A stretch of DNA of 64,000 nt from Metallyticus violacea (taxonomy: Eukaryota > Arthropoda > Insecta > Mantodea > Metallyticidae). The notes below the pieces were generated by a model. The model searched no databases and was not told the DNA's origin. It saw only the letters and a program-made list of their open reading frames with translations. Shown here one piece after another: positions 1-12,117 of the stretch (position 1 is its first letter; each line of letters begins with the position of its first letter). The stretch lies in assembly GCA_030762175.1 (NCBI GenBank), contig CM060833.1:167786501-167850500 (forward strand), given 5' to 3'. A program made the translations under genes and the position numbers.

Positions 1-3000
1 TGAGTGTCCCAGCAACAAGTATGTAAATTGTGGAAAAATATATATGGAATACAGTGCAACAAGGTTGCATCACCATCAGAGCAATGTCACGAGAACATTA
101 TAAAAGGAAAAGGTTTTGTTTTAATGGATTCTTTGAGTTATGTGCATTTAAAAATGCATTTATAGTTTTTATACTGTTGGGTGGTAGTACACGCACATTG
201 GTCAATATTATCAGATACTGGAAAGATGATGTAACACTGGAAACTTTTTAGTATTATGCACCTTTATGTATATTATGTGTGTAATGTTTTTTTTTATGGT
301 AGCTCACATCAAGGTTCATCTTCCTTTTCTATTTTTTCCTTTTATTTATGCTGTAAACATAAAGAGTTATCAGTGTCACACAAGCATGATTTTTATGGAA
401 GTAAGGTTTATTGTGAAATACAGTCACATTTCTCCAAGTAAATATGCATTTGGTTTGATTATGTAATCCCCATGAAACTTTTCCAAATTCAGCTATTAGT
501 GAAAACTTGAAACTTTTAACTGCTTAAATATTTCAGTAACCAAAGGCTTACTTGATAGTATGTATTTGTCACACATAAGTGTGATAGCACTGTTGTAAGT
601 TGAAAATCCGAAACTAAGAAGTTTTTTGAAACTTCGTTTGCAGTACACAATAAGGTTAAAATATAAAATATGTTTTTAAAGCTTTTGCTGCAAAATATAT
701 AATACGATGCTTATTAAATCAAAATAGTTATAGAATTATTCTCCATCATATACAGCCCATGGAGATACAGTTTTGCATACACTTATGTATGCACTTATAA
801 AGCATATTTGTGATAAAATATTCCAAATTCCCTATCAGTTTTTTTTTCTTCTTTTTTTTTTTCTTTCTTTCTTCCTTTTTTTTTTTTTTTTTCCTTTCTT
901 TTCCCACTGCAATTATGTTCGGGGGCATCCATAATTATATATTCATTCCCAGCAGTGTGATATTTATAATACTAATGACATATACTGGATGTTTCTGTAA
1001 GAACTTGAACGATTCCATAATCTTATGGATGCCAATGTAAACATTTAAATTATCACTTTTACAATATGATGAAGCTGCATTTTTTCAATTCATAATATAA
1101 TTTTGTTGTATTTCAGCAGCAACAAAGGAATATTAGCTGTTTACAGGTATTTTCTACTGGTTTAAAACAGGGCAAATTACCTAGACTATTGATTTACTGA
1201 AATATTCTGTAGGATTTCAGACATCCTACAAAGAATTTGTATGTATAAGAGGCGTAAAATTTAAAGAAAATAAATGGAATATGTAAATGATTTTCAATGC
1301 AGCTTGCTCAGCTGATTGTAGAAAAAGCTTTGTATTTTTTCTGTGTATAATCTTAAGAAATTAAAATAGAATCCTTATATGTCATTAAGATAATATATAT
1401 ATAAATATATTGAAGTTGAAATATGGAGATGATAATATAATATGAAAATATAGGATCAAAGGTTAAGATATTTTTTACTATGAAGGATGTACAATATAAT
1501 AGTTTGGCTGCGTGGAACATCTAACAATATATCAATAATGTTTGTTTAAGTCATTGAATACCAAAACCTAATGCATTTTACTTTAGCAGAATATTGTTGA
1601 GGAGACATATTTTGTGGCAAATCCTTCAGGCCAACACTAATTGATGTTGTACATTGCATATGACAGGCAATGCATTGCATTTGTATTTGAATGTGTACAT
1701 ATATGTATAGCCTGAAGAACAGAATTGAAAGTTATCACTCCTTGGTTTGTGCTTATGGCTTTTATTTTTTATTATTAGGTTATATATATAGCTTCTTTTT
1801 TAGCTTTAATTCTGATACTTAGAGTAATGTGGAGCATTTTTTATTTTCCATTATGATCATGCAAGTTTAAAGTTCCCCTTGTAATATATTACAAAAAAAT
1901 TTGCCAGTAATAAACATAGTGCTCCAGGATTAAGATTTTTGTAGACCAACTTCTTGCTGTCAGGCATTTCTTCCACAAAATCTTGGAGAGGTTCATTAAT
2001 CATATTACATTAACTTTATCATACATATTTCCACTTGCCCATTATATTGTTTGCTTTAGTTTATGAATGATATTAAGTTCTCTAAAATGTATTTGAAAAT
2101 TGCAGAAGAAAGAATGTATAATAAACATATTTTATGCAAGTCAATTCAGAGGGTACCAATTGTTCACTTGGGCAGCTAAAATTATTTTTTTTTCTTTAAG
2201 TTAAAATGTATACTGTAGTTTGTATTGTGGTAAGAAAACCTTTTCAGTAGTATGAGTGTTTTCTAAATGTTAACATCTCTACATTCTTATCACTGTAAAT
2301 GTTTGTAGAATGAACTGACAGTAGAGTGTGTATTGCATCTTTTAGTAAATGAGGAAAATGGTAAAGTAGTTAAGTTGTATTTTTTTAAAATCTTTATACT
2401 GTAAATGTTTTATGTATATCTAAAATACGATTTCATTTCTTACTGCTGAAGCTATACAAATTAGTTTATATATATATACAAATGAACATGTAATTTAGTT
2501 TAGAAACAATCTTTGTGCATTATGTTTTGTCCCTTTTTTCTTAACCTGCTTTCAAAGTATCTGTAATGTGAACATGTACTTGCATAGTTACTGCAATTTA
2601 TAAGTGATGCTATATTTTAAATTTGTTATCAAGAAGAAATAGTGGAAAAAAAATTATTTTTATTGGGCAGAAATGGGGTTAATAAGACTGTGATGATATG
2701 TTTCACAGAATGAATACATTTTAGGTTGCTTCTGAAGTGTAGGCACTTTGTTGTTCTAAAATTATTAAAGTTAGGAAGTAACAAAAGGTGTTTGCCATTT
2801 TTCATCTCACAAATTGTTGCTTTGAGACTCGCTGTATAATGGCAATAGTAAACAGCTTGCTATTAACGTTTTAATAATACCTTGCTCATTGCCTGAACTG
2901 CATGAGAATTTAATGTAAACTTATTTATTCTCCAAATAAAGATATCAAACATGCAGACACATGCTTTGGCAAATTATTTATAATGTACAAAAATAATTCC

Positions 3001-3550
3001 TAAAGTCCTAAAAATTCAAATGCCTTTTTCTGGTAAAGAGTTATGCTTATAGTAACAAGTGTGAGATGGATTCTGGTATTTGTTTGGGTCCATATTGAAT
3101 GACAGACGAGAATCAGCTTCTAATTCACTCTGCCTGCAAGACATATGCAAGCCTTGAAGTCATCCAGTATTTATGTCTGATAAGAGAAGAAAATGATTTT
3201 TTCTATTTTTGCCTGCTAGAGAATAGTTCACATACACAAAATGGAGCATACTAATGCACGACGGTGAAGCAGTGAGAAAACACAGTGGTGTTGTAAGTGC
3301 TTGAAATCCAAAAGAAAAATAAAATGTCACTTTTTTATATTTAAGCTGACCTCTCTATTTGTGATCCTGTTTCCACCTTTCCACAGGTACAATCTAAAAC
3401 TGAATAAGATGACGTGTGATAGGCAAAGGAGAGTATAACTTGTAAATTACCACATTAAGTTTGCAAAATATTTCTCTTTCATAAATGAAATGTTCAGTAT
3501 TCAGTGTTATAATTTCAAGAAACATCAGAAAGGCAAAATTACTAGATTAG
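1..3550. other. AT-rich stretch without recognised gene; possible 3' UTR
   Basis: No ORF longer than 76 codons makes sense and I recognise no transposon. The stretch has many TGTAAAT/TGTACATA-type Pumilio-like words (for example near 1686, 2295 and 2398) and an AATAAA near 2935. It could be a long 3' UTR of a plus-strand gene lying upstream. Weak inference only. Confidence 0.2.
839..903 (+). repeat. Poly-T / polypyrimidine tract
   Basis: About 65 bases of T with scattered C. The short ORFs across it on both strands (poly-F, poly-K) are artefacts. Confidence 0.9.
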
Positions 3551-4179
3551 TTAGGTTAGTTTGTCTACTGTATGAACTTGACGACCTTTATATGAGCAGC
3601 AGTAAGGCATTGCACACTTGAGCCTATAACACTAGACAGGATAGTGCGGCCAGCACTACTCCAACTATCTCTTAACTCCACATACAGAGCAGAACCATTT
3701 TTGAAGGAAGTAGGTTAAAAATACTATGGATATGGAAAATGCTTAAATCATGTGCAAAAATAAATAAAGCCACTCACTATATAAACAAATGCTAAATTTT
3801 GCATCAGTTTTACATGTTACCATATGCATATTTTATAGGTTTGTCGCTTTCTTTAAAAAAAAGACCTTAATTGACATTTGCTCTTAGCTGCTTTTCTTTT
3901 CATGCAAAACAACAAACTTTCCACATTAAACACATTCTGTTACACTACTATCATTGCCATCTGTATTGATAAACACCTGCACATGCATATGCTCTCAGAG
4001 CTTCAGCAAACATCAGCATAGCTTAGACTGTTTCATCTTTCCCCTCTTCCTCACTCCCCTTCCCCGTGTAACAAACACTGCTACTCCTCTCACCTCATTG
4101 CACACTTCATCAACACTTTGAATGCCACATGGGACAACATCCTGGCTCACTGCCATGAGGTGTCAAAACTGGCCCATTA

Positions 4180-5260
4180 TTCGCATCCATAATTATATTC
4201 ATCATAATTCTCTTGAGCAGCATCAGAGAGTGTGGCTGGTTGTGTGATGTAATTGCCACATTTGGCAAAGCAGTTCCTGATTAATGCTGGAATCAGATAC
4301 AACCTGCCAGCAACAGAGTTGATACAATATATTGCCTGGAAAAGATTTATTGCATTTCTGCATCTTTGCCAGCATCAAGCAGGCACACCACCCTCTGAAC
4401 AAGCTACTTCCAATGTGACAGTTTAAATGAGTGTATGATGCCCACAGCTGCAGTTTGCTGTTGCAATTAGGAAGATAGAAAACAAGCTTTACATTCCACA
4501 GGAATGGAATGTCCTGCAGATGCACAGCGCAATTGTCAAGGAATAACATTTTTAAATTTTTGAGTTGATGCGTTGAATTCCTGAAAAAATTTAATGAATG
4601 AATATCACTGGTAATCCATGTCCTTTTGTTGGTATAATACTGAACAGGAAGCTTTTTATGTTTCTGAACCATCTCAGATTTGTGGTTTGCGAATCACTAG
4701 GGGACCCCCAGCCTATCTGTACAGTCACAGTTGGTGCACAGAACAGTAAACCTGTCCTTGACTTTCTTTCCTTCATGACAGGTTTCTCCTTTCAAAACCA
4801 ATATATGGTGTGGAAGACAAAGAATAGACTGGTTTCTTCAGCATTGTAAATATCCTTGGTTTTGTACACCTCTAAATTCCTGGTAATTTCTCCATACACA
4901 GCTCTGTCGCATTGGTGTTTATAACAGCACTCAGCGAGCTTTTTCTTTACCATTCTATGACAGTCTTTGAAGCAGGAAATGCAGCTGTTCGATGCAGAAA
5001 ACTGCATATCCCATTCTTGAAATTACCTGCAATATTTTCTTGCTGAGAATGTTACATAGTGGGTATACCCAATGCTCATGCTACTGATATTACTTAAACA
5101 GGACTTCCTCCAAGTTGCTGTAATTTGAGACTTTTTCGGTCTTCCTTTTCTTCTCAGATGTGCCACATTTATCCACTTGGTCCCAAATCTCACATTTATT
5201 GGCCAAGATGGAGTGCTCAGAGTAGAAGGAACTAAATCCACTATATCAACCCACTTTTCA
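4180..5260 (-). pseudogene. Tigger/pogo-like DDE transposase relic
   Basis: Minus-strand frames carry the CENP-B/DDE-1 wording of Tigger transposases. Near 4990-4830: FxASNSCISCFKDCH (HTH end) and DIYNAEETSLFF (first catalytic acid region, here E for D). Near 4770-4590: TVLL-like and PVQYYTNKRTWIT. Near 4560-4470: LFLDNCAVH (second Asp) and NVKLVFYLPNCNSKLQ. The reading frame changes several times, so it is dead. The N-terminal HTH is poorly preserved toward 5240. The 5260-5860 stretch has no recognisable transposase and may be a secondary insertion. Confidence 0.8.
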
Positions 5261-5994
5261 AGTGGATTTCTCTCATCTTCATCAATAATTCAGAGCTTTT
5301 AAACAAGTTAGAACCTGTTAAACAAGTTGAAACCTTGTATAACAGGTCTAGGCATGTTATCTTTGGGTTTCTAAGGATATCAATAGGATGAAAAACAAAA
5401 GATTGAAAAAGAAGAAATCGAGGGAACAGTATATCAATGATAGGAATGGAAGCAAATCAATAACAAGGATAGGAACAATGATGATTGGAAAACTTAACAG
5501 GAATAAAAAACAAAAGAGCAAGATTCAAAACTCAAAACCACAGTGGATTACTCAACCAGAACAGTCGACCAAAGCACAAAGTGAGATGAATGATGCTACC
5601 AAAACTCAGAAGAGGCCCTACAGCGCATGCATTGCTGTTTCCAGCATCATCTTCAATAACCAATACCACACATCTACTGTTGGCATCTGTCCTCCCTTCC
5701 CCCTCTCCAAATGGGTGTAAACATTGCCTTTTGAATTCCTCAAGTGTGGTTGGTATAGGATGCTCCAAAAGTATGAGCAACTACATATAATGATCATTGC
5801 TTCAATTATTCCAGTTTGAAAATGATCATTCAAGGATAGTATTTCTTTGGAACTGAATTATTTGAATGAATAATGCAGAAAAACGGTATTTCAAGGAACT
5901 GCTGGTTTTATTTACATGAGTTATGAGGTAAATAATTTGTGACCACATAAATTAAACAAAAAATTGGGGGAAATAATGGTTTTCCAAGAATGGT

Positions 5995-6015
5995 AGATTG
6001 AGGTTCTACTGTATA
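5995..6015 (-). repeat. pogo/Tigger-type terminal inverted repeat
   Basis: On the minus strand this reads TACAGTAGAACCTCAATC, close to the common pogo/Tigger end CAGTAGAACCTC next to a TA. It sits on the 5' side of the minus-strand transposase relic, as expected. The opposite end was not located with confidence (a weak candidate is TACAGAGCAGAACC at 3683). Confidence 0.55.
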
Positions 6016-6898
6016 TAGTTTCGAAATAGAGTTTATGACTTATTTATTCCCTTGCAATTTTTACGGTAGACAATGCAAGTAAAACATTCACTCTACATAT
6101 ATAAATGTTTTTGGAACTGCAGCTTTAAAAAAAAATAGTATCACATTACTAATGAACTGTGAAACTGTGTTAATTTACCAACAGATTACTAAGTTGATTG
6201 AAATCTGACACTTAGTTTGCAGATTTACAAATTTACTTGTGCATTTCAGATCTGGCAGAGCACATTTTATGTAAAGAAAGTGGAAGAAATAGCATATACT
6301 ATCACCAATAGATTACTTACATGAAAGTAATGCCAAAAGTTTTTACCAAGAACTATGAAAATCATTTTTATGTATATTAATTGTAACACACTCAAAATAC
6401 TGTCCATAAACAGTTATTTATTTATTCATCCTTTTGATCATTTTACATCATATAGGACATGTCCTAGAGCTACAAATGCTTAATATAATATTAATTTATA
6501 ATTAAAATAAACAGATATTTAACATGGGATATAAATTCTATTTACAGATCTTAACAGAATGAGTTTGAAATTTTCAAAGATATTTGCATTTATTATTTTT
6601 ATAAAACTCTCTTAACTATAAATCAATGATTAAGTAGCAGCTTTATTAGCAAACTTAAATTTATGCAATACAAAATCTATTGTTTCTTATTAACTTATAA
6701 TCACGTATTAAGAGATGTCTAATATGAGATGCATGCTATTTACAAATAATATTAAGTTAGTCACAGTTGATAAGCTCTGTCTATATACAGTATAAAATCA
6801 CTGATATCTAACAGCTTTCTGAAACTCACTTTGATGAAAAAGGCAATGCTCTTGTATTTTCAGAGTTTGAATTTATGCAGTACAGATATTTCTTTTCA

Positions 6899-7545
6899 CA
6901 ATAATAATAATACTTTATTCACATTTGGATCATTTACGTGAGATGGGCTTCGTCCAGAGTATAATATAAACAATATACAAGTTTAGTAATTATACTAGAT
7001 TTACAATATGCCTTATTTAAAGTTCATATATATTCTCTTACTGAATAAAAGGTATGTAGTAGTAGAAAGTCTTTGACTTCTTTATTAAATTGTTTTATAT
7101 TGGTTATTTCTTTAATATTTATTGGTAGTTTGTTATACATTTTAATGCCTACATTTGTGAGATTATTTTTTAAAGTATTTGTCCTGCATATCTGAGCATG
7201 GTCATTTTTCCTTCTTGTATTGTGAGAATGAATATCTATATTTGTACATAATTCTCCCTGATGTCTCTTAATATGGTTTACGACCTCTATTATAAAGAGG
7301 CAGGCTAATGGTAGTATATTATGTTTCCTAAAATAGGGTCTACAGGATGTCATACTATCTACTCCACTTATAAATCTTATTGTGCTCTTCTGGATTTTAA
7401 ATACTCTCTCACATTTTTCTCCCCCAAATTTTATTCCACATTTTAATGGACTATGAAAATAAGCAAAATATACATTTTTCAATCCTAATAAATTCAGTGG
7501 CCTTTTTAGACTTTTAAGCATATAAAAAAACAGAACTAAGTTTAA
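6899..7545 (-). mobile_element. Jockey/CR1-like LINE, reverse-transcriptase 3' part
   Basis: The minus-strand frame contains NVYFAYFHSPLKCGIKFGG, VFKIQKSTIRFISG, SCRPYFRKHNILPL and KMYNKLPINIKEI, the C-terminal thumb/tail wording of jockey/CR1-group LINE reverse transcriptases. The frame is open for about 170 codons to a stop near 7024, followed by a short 3' UTR ending in ATT repeats at 6899-6912. The 5' end is cut off at about 7545, where it is fused to a PLE fragment in the same frame. Confidence 0.8.
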
Positions 7546-7965
7546 CTTAAATAAAGTGCTGTCTACTTCTGGGATGTCCAAATTCATTAGATTATGCAAT
7601 TTTTCTTTATGTGAATCCTTTCCCTTATGTTTAGTTCTTTTGGTTGTTGAGCAGTTTTTAATAAATTGATGCATTTTTCTATTTCTTGGTTTTCATTCCA
7701 AAAATGTGCTGCCACAGCTGATTTATCTAATTGTTTCTCCAATGTTCCTTCAATCTAATATCTTTGTTTCTCTTTGTCTTCGCTACATAGATTTTTTCAC
7801 AATCCTTACAATTAATCTGATAAATACCAGATTTTTTCTCCTTGGACTTAGAATCTGTTTTGTTTAATTTCAATAATTTTTTTTTTTTTACATGTATCAG
7901 CTTTGAGATGCTAAGATATTGTATTGCTTGGAAATTTTTGAAATGGAATGACTGCACCATGCAGA
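7545..7965 (-). mobile_element. Penelope-like element, GIY-YIG endonuclease fragment
   Basis: The minus strand reads KKSGIYQINCKDCEKIYVAKTKRN, the GIY-YIG nuclease core with the PLE-type CxxC between the two motifs. The YIG motif is changed to YVA, so the nuclease is probably inactive. Next come AAHFWNEN and the C-terminal NLMNLDIPEVDSTLFK motif, after which the sequence switches abruptly to a LINE. Confidence 0.8.
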
Positions 7966-8699
7966 GAAGTGGACTTCAACAAATACAGGTGGATATAACT
8001 GCCATAATGCACAGAAACAAGCAATAGAATGCAAAATGAGAAACTGTAATGAAATAATGTAAAGAGTAATGGAAATAATTTATGCAGCATTTTACAATTT
8101 TTCAAAGCTAAGTTAGCTTAACCTAACCTAAATTTGTAATGTACATGAAATAAAAGTAAAATTGCAACCTATACGTTGTTTCTCTAAAAAAAGATAACAC
8201 ATAGTAAGAAAACCATAGACAAATTATGAAGATTAAAAGAAAAAGGAAGTTAATCAGTCACTGGGGGAAGCAAACTTATACCTTCCACCAGTTGACACAA
8301 CTTTGTAATTATCCTTTACTCCTCCTACATTAATTAATTTAAATGGGTTCGGTTTTCCTCACTGCCCTCCGCTTCCATTCGTGAAAGGAGGCGTGAGTGG
8401 TCCACCAGAACGATTCAAGTTGTACGGGTAAGTTATAACGGGCACCTACTTTAAGCTTGACAACATATAAGTACAATGGTGTAAAATATTTTTAAAATAA
8501 CATAGAAAGGTCTGTTTTATTTAATAAAAGTTGACATGCATTAGAAAATAAATCTGAATACCGTTTATATAGCTCAAAGCAAAAATTCTATGGATAAAAG
8601 TAAACAAATGATCTAATTTCCCTTCTCAGGACATTTCTAAATATCAATCAATCACCTGGTAATGGATACTACCTAGTTTTTCTCATTAAATTAAAAAAA

Positions 8700-10297
8700 A
8701 AGCTCGTGTAATAGGCGCATTTTATTTTAAACAAATATCGGTTTAATGATGTCGAAAGTGTAAAATTGGATACACTGCTAATGTTAAAATTCAAGTTTTT
8801 AAACAAAAATGCAATCGCGATTGGTACATTTTTTACGCGCGTAAAATATAGGCACTCTCCAATAAATAATACAATATATTCTTATAACATCTTAAGTAAT
8901 CAGTTGTGTTGACAAAAATCTGTTTTCACAGTGGATAAGAACTGACCGAAATATTCCAGTGATACAGTGAATTTTAAGCTCAAAGTTATGAAATGCACGG
9001 AAAAACACAGTAACAGAACCGCTAGTGGAGAATTTGCCGCGTCTGAGTGTAATGTGCGTAAGTGGCGGAAACAAAATGAACCACCACTAAAAACTCTTAA
9101 CAATTCAAGAAAATCATTTCGTGGTTCAAAGTGTGAGAAGTATCCATAAGTTGAAAATAAACTACTGAACATGTACCAGGAGTAAAAGAATCGGAGGGTC
9201 ATATGAAATGGTGTATTACAAAGCATGTGAAACCACAGCTAGTATGGACATTGGTGAATTTCAAGCAAGTTGGGCTCAGCTTCATGAGAATAAAGGCCTT
9301 CCTCTTAAAAGACGCAATTCACCTTGCCAACGGATACCACAAGACTATGAACAGAAAATCGTAGTTTCCCATAATTTCGCATTAAAGATGAGAAAGAATA
9401 AAAATTATTTGTTGCCTAAAATAGGGAATGAGGACCAGACACCGATTTTTTTATTTTTATGTGCCGACCAACACAACAATCACTAAGAACACAACAATTG
9501 CTGATATGCAAAACGGTTATGAGAAAATGTATTGCATCATGATGCTAGCAGTAACTGCGAATAGAAGGTAACTTTTCTTTTCAAAAGAAAAAACTATACC
9601 AAAAATTAAATTACCAGTACTTAGACCTATTAATGTCAGAGTCCAGGCGAAGGGAATGGATAAATGTAGGTCTGGTGCGAGATTGAGTGGACACAGTGTT
9701 GCAACATCGTCCCGTTCTCCAACCTGCTTTATACTCTTGTGACAGTTTCCGAGATCACTAGGCACAAGGCACAAGACACAAAGAAAATTCTTTCGGAATC
9801 AAAAACTAACATAGCTTTTATCCCTTATAGCTTTTCGTCAATGCCTCAACCTTTGGATGTGTGTATAAACAAACAAAGGATTACATGAAGAAATTATGCA
9901 TAGAATGGATGGTAGGCGGTGGTCGTGAGATGATGCCAACAAGAAAGATACGGCAATCAACAATTGAAGTGATATATGAGTGAATATTATGGCTATTGAT
10001 ACGATAACGCCAGAAATAATGTAAAAAAAAAACGTTCTTGAAGACTGACATCATCAAACGCAATCGATGGAACAAAAGACGATATTTTGTGGAACAAGAA
10101 TGAAGAAATTGTGACAAATGATAGCAGAGATACTGAAACTGATAGTGAATAAGGTAAGGCTAGCGTTAATTATAACAACAATAAAGTGTCTTGTCTTATT
10201 GTCGCTAATGACAGTAATCATCTGTATAAACAAGACCAACTATATTTACCATAATTCCAATAGGAAATATGGCGACCGGAGTGGTCCTATTACTGCC
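8700..10297 (+). pseudogene. POGK/Jerky-like Tigger transposase relic
   Basis: Plus-strand fragments follow the order of a psq-HTH/CENP-B/DDE transposase. At 8950-9140: AEKHSNRTAS-like, SECNVRKWRKQ and SFRGSKCEKYP (first HTH). At 9205-9340: second HTH. At 9350-9460: PQDYEQKIV, LRK-like helix and IGNEDQTPIF (first Asp). At 9530-9760: MLAVTAN and, in another frame, CDSFRDH (second Asp). At 9840-10140: DVCINK-like, CIEWMVGG and a downstream acidic tail. Frames shift and stops occur, so it is dead. Candidate ends share GTAATAGG in inverted orientation (8707 and 10286). Confidence 0.75.
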
Positions 10298-10599
10298 AAT
10301 AGCAAATACCCAACTTTAATGCCGAATTATGTTTACAAGATAGCATTGTTTATCATTAGAAAGCATTTTAATTGTTTTTTAGATTCTGAAATTATGTACA
10401 AACAATATCTCTAATGTGTAAATGAAATATAAAAATAATATGAATTAAAACTTCTCCACAGGTAAGTACAACTCTTTATAAAAATATATGAACTTCCCAA
10501 TAACTAGACACCGTAAAACTAATCGACTTAGTTGGGACAACATCATGTTTATCATTGTCTGTTTAAGTAAAATGACATAGTCTTCCTTAGTAATAGTTA

Positions 10600-11110
10600 T
10601 AACGGGTGTACCTGTCTTGTCTTAACCTCACTTGCAAAGGAGTCGAAACATAAAAATAATATTCTGCTCACACCATTAATTCAAACTCTCTTCATCTCGC
10701 TCTAAAACCCGCTTCATACTTTCTCCCGGATCTTTCCGTTTCATTAACTTTCACTGTCACATAAGATAGTAGATTAAGGACTATTGCACAAAGAAAATGT
10801 TCTTTCTATCCACAAATTTTAGTAAAAAATGTGTAGTATACACTACAGTTTCATCATTAACTTCAAACCTTGCACGGTGTACATTGTTTATCCACTTCTC
10901 CTTTAATTACTGCTATTTAAGAAATATAAATATTGTATTATGCGGTGCACTGCCATAAAGCTATACAAGAGCGGCCCATGTTGTACTAAACACTTTCTAT
11001 TACACAAACGCCTGGTATAATTTCACCAAATCAATTTTATTTTATTAAAAAACTAAAGAACTAACACGCTGTTGTTTATTACTTCCAACTATAAACTACT
11101 GGAATAAACC
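10600..11110. repeat. Diverged tandem duplication, copy 1
   Basis: Begins near CCTCACTTGCAAAGGAG (10626) and ends near ACTTCCAACTATAAA (11080-11100). Shares ordered blocks with 11200-11620: CCTCACTTGCAAA, TTTCTATTA, CCTGGT, ACCAAATCAAT and ACTTCCAACTATAAA. No coding potential. Confidence 0.65.
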
Positions 11111-11199
11111 ATGTATCGTCAATGAACCAAAAAAGCAAACACGTGAGTTTAATAACAGCAAAATGAACGATTTTACTACAAATGTCTCTTCCTCTGGAG

Positions 11200-11622
11200 A
11201 ACCTCACTTGCAAATTAGCCGAGCGAGTTATAACATCAGGCTCACTAAAACTCTCATAATCTCCATCCAAACTCCGCTTTATGCAGGTTTTTTCCCTTCT
11301 TTTCTTCTTCTTCTTCTTCTTCTTCTTCTTCTTCTTCTTCTTCTTCCAGATTTGTCCTTTCTTTGCTAACCCACATCGTCTCATATAAGGTAAATTTTAA
11401 AAATTTGCTAGGAAAATGTCCCCCTAATCATTAAGTTGGGTACGACATATTTAATACAATCTTTTCACTATTAACTTACAAACCCATGTGGTACTAACAT
11501 TTTCTATTAAATAAGTTCCTGGTGTGAGTTTACCAAATCAATATTAATTCTATAAAAAAAACAATATATGTAACACGTTACTGTTGATTTACTTCCAACT
11601 ATAAAACCACTGTAATAAATGA
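11200..11622. repeat. Diverged tandem duplication, copy 2
   Basis: Same ordered blocks as copy 1 about 510-580 bases downstream, direct orientation. It contains a (TTC)n tract (11302-11347) absent from copy 1. No gene recognised. Confidence 0.65.
11302..11347 (+). repeat. (TTC)n microsatellite
   Basis: About 15 TTC units inside the second copy of the tandem duplication. ORFs across it are low-complexity artefacts. Confidence 0.95.
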
Positions 11623-12117
11623 GGTAACAGTAAATTAACATATCGACCAAATTTTTGTCTACTATCGATACCTACCTTGGGGTCTGGTAAATACAGTGGG
11701 TCTTATAAACTGCTGCTAACTATCGGTTGCCTCAAGTGCAACGCAATCTATATAAAAATTATTCACGGCCCAAATATGGTAATGTATTTTATACCTTATT
11801 TGATCCTTCGAGCTGGCGCACTTTTAAAGTGTGTGTGTGGGGGGGGGGTTCCCTCGCATAAACGATGTACTCTTATTTTTTATTATAAACATCGAAGAAA
11901 AAAAAGCGCGTCTATTACACGAGTAAGCACGGTAACACCCTTTTCCACGACTAATTTATCGTTTCACCTATTCTCTTCTACCCACAGATGCAATGCTGTA
12001 ATATTTCGAAAAACATTGAAAAAAATTGTCTTTCTGGCTTCTTACTCTTTACTATTAGTCCATACATATATTTTGTGCATGTAACGTGATTTAAGTAATT
12101 TCATTTTGGTTCATATA

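Noticed and set aside
1110..1160. Possible 30-base micro-exon between TTTCAG and GTATTT
   Set aside because: No frame, neighbour exon or conservation to support it.
5532..5833. Overlapping ORFs on both strands near 5.6 kb
   Set aside because: No recognisable protein; probably chance ORFs in DNA inserted in or beside the Tigger relic.
7911..8105. Minus ORF with a hydrophobic N-terminus
   Set aside because: Short, AT-rich, no domain and no gene structure around it.
8110..8128. TTAGG-like telomere repeats (CCTAACCTAA)
   Set aside because: Only two units, no array.
11079..11384. Lysine-rich minus-strand ORF
   Set aside because: Created by the (TTC)n tract; no conserved flanks.
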